In this document: positions 58,385 through 64,000 of the stretch, in pieces | Layout of the letters: each line of letters opens with the position of its first letter | How positions within the stretch are numbered: the stretch's first letter is position 1 | Source of the DNA: an uncultured Sulfitobacter sp. | GTDB taxonomy: Bacteria > Pseudomonadota > Alphaproteobacteria > Rhodobacterales > Rhodobacteraceae | Direction of reading: 5' to 3' | DNA length: 64,000 nt | Assembly (NCBI RefSeq): GCF_947502895.1 | Contig: NZ_CANNBM010000001.1 | Coordinates: forward strand, 868,001 to 932,000 | Translations under genes and position numbers: made by a program | Notes under the pieces: generated by a model | The model's input: only the letters and a program-made list of their open reading frames with translations | Told to the model about the DNA's origin: nothing | Databases searched by the model: none

Positions 58385-59383
58385 ATGAGCGTTCTGCGCG
58401 ACCTACAAAACCGCGCAGCCGCACGGCCTGCCCACATTGTCCTAAGCGAAGGCCACGACCCAAGGGTTGTGGCCGGCGCGCTTGCTGCCCTCGATGCAGG
58501 AATGGGGCCTATCACGCTAGTCGGCCCGCAGACCGCAATCACCGCGTTGCTGGCAGATGCGGGCGCTACAGGCCGCCAAGGCCTGCACATTCAGGACCCT
58601 GAAACCTCCGACCTCACTCCAGTTTACACAGCCCTCTATCTAGAGCTGCGTAGACACAAAGGCGTCAGCGAAGATGTAGCAGCCCAACAGGCCCGCGATC
58701 CGCTGATCTTTGCCGCGCTTATGGTGCGCAACGGCGATGCAGATGGCACCGTAGGCGGCGCCGTTGCCACCACCTCAGATACCGTACGCGCAGCCCTCAC
58801 AATGATCGGCAAAGCCAAAGGTGCGGCACTCGTCTCTTCGTTTTTTCTAATGGCCTTGCCCGAAAACCACCCGTCTGGCCGCAGCGCCATGGTGTTCGGC
58901 GACTGTGGGCTGGTCATCGACCCCGATGCCGCCGAACTGGCCGCGATTGCCGCGCAATCGGCAAGCTCATGCAAGCAACTGTTGGGCGACGATCCAAAGG
59001 TCGCATTGCTCAGCTTTTCCACCAAAGGGTCCGCGCGCCACGACCACGTGACCAAAGTCACCGATGCGCTGGCAATCGTGCACAAGGATCACCCCGATCT
59101 GCCCGCGGATGGCGAGCTACAATTCGACGCGGCTTTCGTCCCCGATGTCGGCGCGTCGAAAGCGCCGGACAGCCCCACTGCCGGCCATGCCAATGTACTG
59201 ATATTCCCCAATCTGGATGCAGGGAACATCGGTTACAAGATCGCCCAGCGCATCGGTGGCTGTGATGCCATCGGTCCTGTTCTGCAAGGCCTCACCAAAC
59301 CGGCCAACGATCTGTCGCGCGGCTGCACTGCCGCCGACGTCACCAACATGATCGCGGTCACGACCCTACAAGCTGCCCCCTAA
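58385..59383 (+). CDS. pta: Phosphate acetyltransferase
   Basis: A 332-aa single-domain Pta: PAHIVLSEGHDPRVVAGALA, FAALMVRNGDADGTVGGAVA, SDTVRAALTMIGKAKGAALV, LLSFSTKGSARHDHVTKVTD and NVLIFPNLDAGNIGYKIAQR are family blocks. It converts acetyl phosphate from Xsc into acetyl-CoA. Standing next to xsc without an acetate kinase gene shows it serves sulfonate catabolism. soeA follows after 18 bases. Confidence 0.95.
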   Translation: MSVLRDLQNRAAARPAHIVLSEGHDPRVVAGALAALDAGMGPITLVGPQTAITALLADAGATGRQGLHIQDPETSDLTPVYTALYLELRRHKGVSEDVAAQQARDPLIFAALMVRNGDADGTVGGAVATTSDTVRAALTMIGKAKGAALVSSFFLMALPENHPSGRSAMVFGDCGLVIDPDAAELAAIAAQSASSCKQLLGDDPKVALLSFSTKGSARHDHVTKVTDALAIVHKDHPDLPADGELQFDAAFVPDVGASKAPDSPTAGHANVLIFPNLDAGNIGYKIAQRIGGCDAIGPVLQGLTKPANDLSRGCTAADVTNMIAVTTLQAAP

Positions 59384-59401
59384 ACCCCGTCAGGAGAGAC
59401 A

Positions 59402-62242
59402 ATGACCCAAAAGCAGCCCGTGCTGGACCTGAGCCCGAAAGTCTCTGACGAGATCCGCAAAACCACATGCTACATGTGCGCCTGTCGCTGCGGCATCAAT
59501 GTTCATATGAAGAAAGACCCGCTCGGCGATTTGAAAGTCGCCTATATCGAGGGCAACCGCGACCATCCGGTAAACCAAGGCGTGCTCTGCGCCAAAGGCT
59601 CCGCTGGCATCATGCAGCATAACGCCCCCTCACGCCTCAAGTCCCCCATGAAGCGCGTAGGCGCGCGCGGCGAGGGCAAGTTCGAGGATATCAGCTGGGA
59701 CGAGGCATACAGCATCGCCGAAAGCTGGCTGCGCCCGATCCGTGAGACGAACCCCGAAAAACTCGCCTTCTTCACAGGCCGCGACCAATCGCAATCCTTC
59801 ACCTCCATGTTCGCGCAGAGCTTCGGCACGCCCAACTACGCAGCCCACGGCGGTTTCTGCTCCGTCAACATGGCCGCTGCTGGCATTTACACAATGGGTG
59901 GCGCGTTCTGGGAATTTGGCCAGCCCGACTGGGACCACACCAAGCTGTTTATGCTGTTCGGCGTGGCCGAGGATCACGACAGTAACCCCATCAAAATGGG
60001 TATCGGCAAAATCAAAAAACGCGGCGCCCGCGTGATTGGCGTGAACCCGATCCGCACAGGCTATAACGCCGTAGCGGACGATTGGGTCGGCATCACACCC
60101 GGCACCGATGGCTTGTTCATCCTGTCGATGATCCACTGCCTGATGAAGGCGGGCAAGATCGACCTGCACTACCTCGCGCAATACACAGACGCCGCCGTGC
60201 TGATAAACGGCGACGAGAAATCCCCCGAATACGGCCTGAAACTGCGCGACGACAACGGCAAAGAGCTGGTCATCGACCGCAACACAGGCAAACTTACCCC
60301 CTACGATCAAAAAGGGGTAAAACCCGATCTCGCCGCCACCCACCGCGAGGCGGGCATCACCCATCGGCCTGTTTTCCACCAGATGGCTGACATGTATCTG
60401 GATGAGCAATACGCCCCCGAAGCAGTCGCCGAGCGGTGCGGCATTTCTGCCGAGCGCATCCGCACACTTGCGTCCGAGCTTGCCCGCGTCGCCTTTGACG
60501 AGGCGTTCGAGCTTGAACATGAATGGACCGATTTCCGCGGCGAGCATCACAAGACGATGACAGGCCGCCCCGTCTCCTTCCACGCCATGCGCGGTATTTC
60601 AGCCCACGCAAACGGTTTCCAGACCTGCCGCGCCCTGCACACGCTGCAAATCATCCTTGGCACCGTGGAAGTGCCAGGCGGCTTCCGCTTCAAACCGCCC
60701 TACCCCAAGCCCGCAACTGCCCACCCCAAGCCGCACTGCAAAGTCACGCCCAACGCACCGCTAGACGGCCCGCACCTCGGCTTCGTGCATGGCCCCGACG
60801 ATCTGGCGCTCAAGGAAGACGGCAGCCCAGCGCGCATCGACAAAGCCTTCACATGGGAAAACCCCATGTCCGCCCACGGCCTCATGCATATGGTGATCTC
60901 CAACGCCTACGCGGGCGATCCCTACAAAATCGACACGCTGTTCATGTATATGGCCAACATGTCGTGGAACTCCTCGATGAACACCACAGGCGTGCAGGAC
61001 ATGCTAACGGACCGCGACGAAAGCGGCGAATACGTCATCCCGCGCATCATCTACTCCGATGCCTATTCATCCGAAATGGTGGCCTATGCTGACCTCATCC
61101 TGCCCGACACAACCTATCTTGAGCGTCACGATTGTATTTCCCTGCTCGACCGCCCGATTTGCGAGGCTGACGCCGTGGCAGACGCAATCCGCTGGCCCGT
61201 GGTAGAACCTGACCGCAACGTCAAAGGCTTCCAATCTGCCCTCTGCGACCTTGGCGCACGCCTCGGCTTGCCCGCCTTCACCAACGAGGACGGCACCCAG
61301 AAATACGCCGATTACGCCGACTATATCGTCAACCATGAACGCCGTCCGGGTGTTGGCCCCCTCGCTGGCTGGCGCATGGGCGAAAACGGCTTGCAAGGCG
61401 GGCGCGGCGCACCCAATGCCAGCCAGCTGGACAACTACATCGAAAACGGCGGCTTTTATGTCGAACATATTCCCGACGGGGCCAACTACTACAAACCGTG
61501 GAACGCCGATTATCAGGACTGGGCCGTAAAGATGGGCCTCTATGACAGCCCTCAGCCGTACCTCTTCAGCCTCTACGCCGAGCCGATGCGCCGCTTCCAA
61601 CTTGCTGCCGAGGGGCACGGCGATCGCCAGCCCCCCGACCACCTGCGCGCGCGTATCAAAGAGAAAATGTCCCCCCTGCCCATCTGGTACGAGACAGACC
61701 AGCAGGGCAACGACGGCTTCACCATCACAGCACTCACCCAACGCCCCATGGCGATGTATCACAGCTGGGGCAGCCAGAATGCATGGCTGCGCCAACTGCA
61801 CGGCCGCAACCCGATGTATATGCCAACAAACCTTATGCGCCAGCACAGCCTCAGCGATGGAGACTGGGCCGAGATCACCTCGCCACACGGCACCATTACC
61901 GTGCCTGTGATGGAAATGGCTGCGCTCAACGCCAACACGATCTGGACATGGAACGCTATCGGCAAACGCAAAGGCGCATGGGCGCTGGATGAAAAAGCCC
62001 CCGAAGCCACCAAAGGCTTCCTGCTCAACCACCTCATCCACGAATTGCTCCCGCCCAAAGGCGACGGATTGCGCTGGGCCAACTCCGATCCGATCACAGG
62101 ACAGGCCGCGTGGTTCGACCTGAAAGTCGCCGTCAAAAAGGTAGCGGCCCCCCTCGATGCCCAATCCCAACCGAACATGCCTCCCATCAACTCCCCCGTC
62201 GGCCAAGGGCCAAAGGCGCTGAAATGGAAGGTCGGCCAATGA
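59402..62242 (+). CDS. soeA: Sulfite dehydrogenase molybdopterin subunit SoeA
   Basis: A 946-aa molybdopterin oxidoreductase of the DMSO-reductase family. N-terminal Fe-S site CYMCACRCGINVHM with the fourth Cys in NQGVLCAKGSAGIM; then the Mo-cofactor domains (FFTGRDQSQSFTSMFAQSFG; GGFCSVNMAAAGIYTMGGAF; LFGVAEDHDSNPIKMGIGKI) and the C-terminal domain with SWGSQNAWLRQLHGRNPMYM. No Tat signal, so it faces the cytoplasm, as in SoeABC. It oxidises the sulfite released by Xsc to sulfate, passing electrons to quinone. Other family members look similar; the location decides. Confidence 0.88.
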   Translation: MTQKQPVLDLSPKVSDEIRKTTCYMCACRCGINVHMKKDPLGDLKVAYIEGNRDHPVNQGVLCAKGSAGIMQHNAPSRLKSPMKRVGARGEGKFEDISWDEAYSIAESWLRPIRETNPEKLAFFTGRDQSQSFTSMFAQSFGTPNYAAHGGFCSVNMAAAGIYTMGGAFWEFGQPDWDHTKLFMLFGVAEDHDSNPIKMGIGKIKKRGARVIGVNPIRTGYNAVADDWVGITPGTDGLFILSMIHCLMKAGKIDLHYLAQYTDAAVLINGDEKSPEYGLKLRDDNGKELVIDRNTGKLTPYDQKGVKPDLAATHREAGITHRPVFHQMADMYLDEQYAPEAVAERCGISAERIRTLASELARVAFDEAFELEHEWTDFRGEHHKTMTGRPVSFHAMRGISAHANGFQTCRALHTLQIILGTVEVPGGFRFKPPYPKPATAHPKPHCKVTPNAPLDGPHLGFVHGPDDLALKEDGSPARIDKAFTWENPMSAHGLMHMVISNAYAGDPYKIDTLFMYMANMSWNSSMNTTGVQDMLTDRDESGEYVIPRIIYSDAYSSEMVAYADLILPDTTYLERHDCISLLDRPICEADAVADAIRWPVVEPDRNVKGFQSALCDLGARLGLPAFTNEDGTQKYADYADYIVNHERRPGVGPLAGWRMGENGLQGGRGAPNASQLDNYIENGGFYVEHIPDGANYYKPWNADYQDWAVKMGLYDSPQPYLFSLYAEPMRRFQLAAEGHGDRQPPDHLRARIKEKMSPLPIWYETDQQGNDGFTITALTQRPMAMYHSWGSQNAWLRQLHGRNPMYMPTNLMRQHSLSDGDWAEITSPHGTITVPVMEMAALNANTIWTWNAIGKRKGAWALDEKAPEATKGFLLNHLIHELLPPKGDGLRWANSDPITGQAAWFDLKVAVKKVAAPLDAQSQPNMPPINSPVGQGPKALKWKVGQ

Positions 62243-62246
62243 TGTC

Positions 62247-62310
62247 TATTTTTCTTGGCCTTAAATCCTCCGGGGGAATCGGCCACAGGACGATGGGGGC
62301 TGGCCCCCAT
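62247..62310. repeat. Intergenic repeat-like element between soeA and soeB
   Basis: Contains TATTTTTCTTGGCCTTAAAT, CCTCCGGGGG, and a perfect 8-bp hairpin ATGGGGGC-TG-GCCCCCAT (62293-62310). I recognise this T-rich, CTTAAA, CCGGGGG, G/C-hairpin order as a common intergenic repeat of Rhodobacteraceae. It may shape the soeA/soeB expression ratio. Confidence 0.55.
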
Positions 62311-62336
62311 ACAACATCTATCAAGGAGCAGACACG

Positions 62337-63116
62337 ATGACCCAACTGCCCACCCATACCGAAAAGAAACTCGGCCTCGTCATTGATCTGGATACCTGCG
62401 TGGGCTGCCATGCCTGTGTGATATCGTGCAAAGGCTGGAACACCGAAAACTACGGCGCACCGCTCAGCGATCAAGACCCCTACGGCGCAGACCCTTCGGG
62501 CACCTTCCTCAACCGCGTGCACAGCTACGAGGTCCAGCCGACCATGCTCAAGGACCAGCCTGCACCCGATGCGCAACTGATCCACTTTCCCAAATCCTGC
62601 CTGCATTGCGAGGACGCGCCTTGTGTTACCGTCTGCCCCACAGGGGCCAGCTATAAACGCGTCGAAGACGGCATCGTTCTGGTGAACGAAAGCGATTGCA
62701 TCGGCTGCGGGCTGTGCGCATGGGCATGCCCCTACGGCGCGCGTGAGTTGGATCAGGCCGAAGGTGTGATGAAAAAATGTACCCTCTGCGTGGACCGCAT
62801 TTACAACGAAAATCTGCCCGAAGAGGATCGTGAGCCCGCTTGCGTGCGCACCTGCCCGTCAAATGCCCGCCACTTCGGCGATCTGGGTGATCCGGATTCG
62901 GACGTCAGCAAACTGGTGGCCGAGCGCGGCGGCATAGACCTGATGCCCGAGCAAGGCACAAAACCCGTGAACAAGTACCTGCCGCCTCGTCCCAAGGACC
63001 AGCTGGCTCTGCCTCAGGACGAGCAGATCGACATTCTCGCCCCCTACCTTACGCCGGTCGCTACGGAAACCAAAGGCTTCCTCAGCTGGCTCGACAAAAC
63101 GCTGGAGAAACTCTGA
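62337..63116 (+). CDS. soeB: Sulfite dehydrogenase iron-sulfur subunit SoeB
   Basis: A 259-aa ferredoxin-like subunit with four [4Fe-4S] sites from cysteine groups CVGCHACVISCKGWN, CLHCEDAPCVTVCPTGA, CIGCGLCAWACPYGA, and CTLCVDRI with PACVRTCPSNARHFGD. This is the DmsB/NrfC pattern. It passes electrons from SoeA to the membrane subunit. The ATG overlaps nothing upstream (94-base gap with a repeat), but its stop overlaps the soeC ATG by one base. Confidence 0.92.
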   Translation: MTQLPTHTEKKLGLVIDLDTCVGCHACVISCKGWNTENYGAPLSDQDPYGADPSGTFLNRVHSYEVQPTMLKDQPAPDAQLIHFPKSCLHCEDAPCVTVCPTGASYKRVEDGIVLVNESDCIGCGLCAWACPYGARELDQAEGVMKKCTLCVDRIYNENLPEEDREPACVRTCPSNARHFGDLGDPDSDVSKLVAERGGIDLMPEQGTKPVNKYLPPRPKDQLALPQDEQIDILAPYLTPVATETKGFLSWLDKTLEKL

Positions 63117-63988
63117 TGCATCCCGCTCCTTCCGTTATCATCTTTTCCACCTTCTCGGGTCTGGGCTTTGGCCTGCTGATCTTTATGGGGCTGGGCATCC
63201 ACGCGCCCACAGGCTTTGTGGGCTTTGTGTTCTTTGCGCTGGCCTATTTGCTGGCCGTGGGTGGTCTGGTTTCCTCCACCTTCCACCTTGGCCGTCCCGA
63301 ACGCGCACTCAAAGCGTTCACACAGTGGCGCTCCAGCTGGCTCTCGCGTGAAGCTTGGTGTGCTGTCGCCGCATTGGTCCTGATGGCGATCTACGGCGCT
63401 GGTCTTGTGTTCTTTGCCCAGCAATGGACCCTGATCGGCATCCTTGGCGCCATCGCATCGCTGGGGACGGTCTTCACCACTTCAATGATCTACGGCCAAC
63501 TAAAAACAATTCCGCGCTGGAACAGCTTTTACACCTCGGCCAATTTCATGTCCCTGTGCATCGCAGGGGGCGCATTGCTGGCGGGACAAGTCAGAACCGC
63601 CATTCCTCTGCTTGTGCTCGCAGGGATCATTCAGATCGGTACATGGTTGCGTGGCGATACTGCTTTCGCAAACAGTGGCACCAACATGCAGACCGCCACC
63701 GGTCTGGGCAATATTGGCACCGTCCGCGCGTTTGAGCCACCACACACAGGCACCAACTACCTGCTGCGCGAATTTGTGCACGAAATCGGCCGCAAGCATG
63801 CGCAAAAGCTGCGCATCATCGCCATCGGGCTGATGACTGTCCTGCCTGTTCTTGTCCTGCTGCCACCCTTCAACCACTGGCTCGCCCTGATTGCCGTGTT
63901 GGCCCATGTGGCAGGTGTGCTGGCTGCACGCTGGTTGTTCTTTGCACAGGCCGAACACGTGGTCGGCCTCTATTACGGCAAGCGATGA
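63116..63988 (+). CDS. soeC: Sulfite dehydrogenase membrane anchor SoeC
   Basis: A 290-aa DmsC-type membrane protein with about eight hydrophobic helices: VIIFSTFSGLGFGLLIFMGL, GFVFFALAYLLAVGGLVSST, AWCAVAALVLMAIYGAGLVF, ILGAIASLGTVFTTSMIYG and others. FHLGRPERALKAFTQWRSSW LSREAW is the DmsC family motif. It anchors SoeAB to the inner membrane and hands electrons to quinone. Confidence 0.9.
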   Translation: MHPAPSVIIFSTFSGLGFGLLIFMGLGIHAPTGFVGFVFFALAYLLAVGGLVSSTFHLGRPERALKAFTQWRSSWLSREAWCAVAALVLMAIYGAGLVFFAQQWTLIGILGAIASLGTVFTTSMIYGQLKTIPRWNSFYTSANFMSLCIAGGALLAGQVRTAIPLLVLAGIIQIGTWLRGDTAFANSGTNMQTATGLGNIGTVRAFEPPHTGTNYLLREFVHEIGRKHAQKLRIIAIGLMTVLPVLVLLPPFNHWLALIAVLAHVAGVLAARWLFFAQAEHVVGLYYGKR

Positions 63989-64000
63989 GCGATATCAAAA
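63985..64000 (+). CDS. Start of a following gene (partial)
   Basis: An ATG at 63985 overlaps the soeC stop (ATGA) and opens MSDIK before the window ends. The tight overlap suggests another gene of the sulfite operon. Too short to identify. Confidence 0.4.

Noticed and set aside
61067..62239. 390-codon minus-strand frame opposite soeA
   Set aside because: Shadow frame; soeA carries intact Mo/Fe-S motifs.
1..64000. CRISPR arrays, rRNA genes, prophage structural genes
   Set aside because: No regularly spaced repeats, rRNA sequence or phage proteins were seen.

Overview
The window looks like a marine alphaproteobacterium of the Rhodobacteraceae (Roseobacter group). This rests on gene content, not a database match. 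It has a high-GC core with COQ9 next to rpsU, an mcl1-type malyl-CoA lyase, the imuA-imuB-dnaE2 mutasome behind an alphaproteobacterial GTTC-N7-GTTC SOS box, an FYDLN-acid protein, Hint-domain and BLUF proteins, and a complete taurine-to-sulfate gene cluster.

Layout. 1-7.5 kb: COQ9 (cut by the window edge), rpsU, a Slam-type outer-membrane secretion pair (lipoprotein plus Slam), an Lrp regulator divergent from alanine dehydrogenase, mscL, a GST, a LysE exporter, a secreted protein and ytoQ. 7.5-12.9 kb: pheS and pheT, separated by an unknown membrane-protein gene, a nonsense-carrying copy of the first 92 bases of pheT, and a secreted LpqC-like esterase. 12.9-20.8 kb: an OmpA-like pair, BLUF, GFA and Hint proteins, rplT-rpmI, pyruvate kinase, DUF1244, a degenerate receiver-like protein and a Crp/Fnr regulator. 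20.8-30.8 kb: a dat-dgcA-dgcN block (D-amino-acid / D-glutamate catabolism), mcl1, an Lrp/LysE pair, accA with a coupled phosphatase-like gene, a GntR regulator with a 14-bp palindrome at its start, a membrane/HTH/SMR operon, a metallopeptidase and an FYDLN-acid protein.

30.9-36.9 kb: an AT-richer accessory island directly after tRNA-Ala(GGC). It carries a membrane-anchored KAP-type P-loop NTPase whose reading frame is broken by one TAG exactly at its Walker A motif, a 62-aa acidic protein, and a 737-aa protein of no recognised family. An IS3-family transposase fragment marks the far side. This three-gene locus is the best candidate for an undescribed (possibly defence-type) system, apparently inactivated in this strain.

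37-48 kb: glycerate 2-kinase and malonyl-CoA synthetase; dnaE2, imuB and imuA under an SOS box; a DEAD-box RNA helicase with a long basic tail.

48.2-64 kb: taurine catabolism. TauABC imports taurine, Tpa transaminates it to sulfoacetaldehyde, Xsc releases sulfite and acetyl phosphate, Pta makes acetyl-CoA, and SoeABC oxidises the sulfite at the cytoplasmic membrane. TauR, a MocR-type regulator, sits in the middle. Paired direct repeats matching the TauR recognition sequence, 22-23 bp apart, lie upstream of tauR, tpa and probably xsc. TauC has an extra periplasmic Ig/VCBS-like insert. A further gene begins at the last bases of the window.
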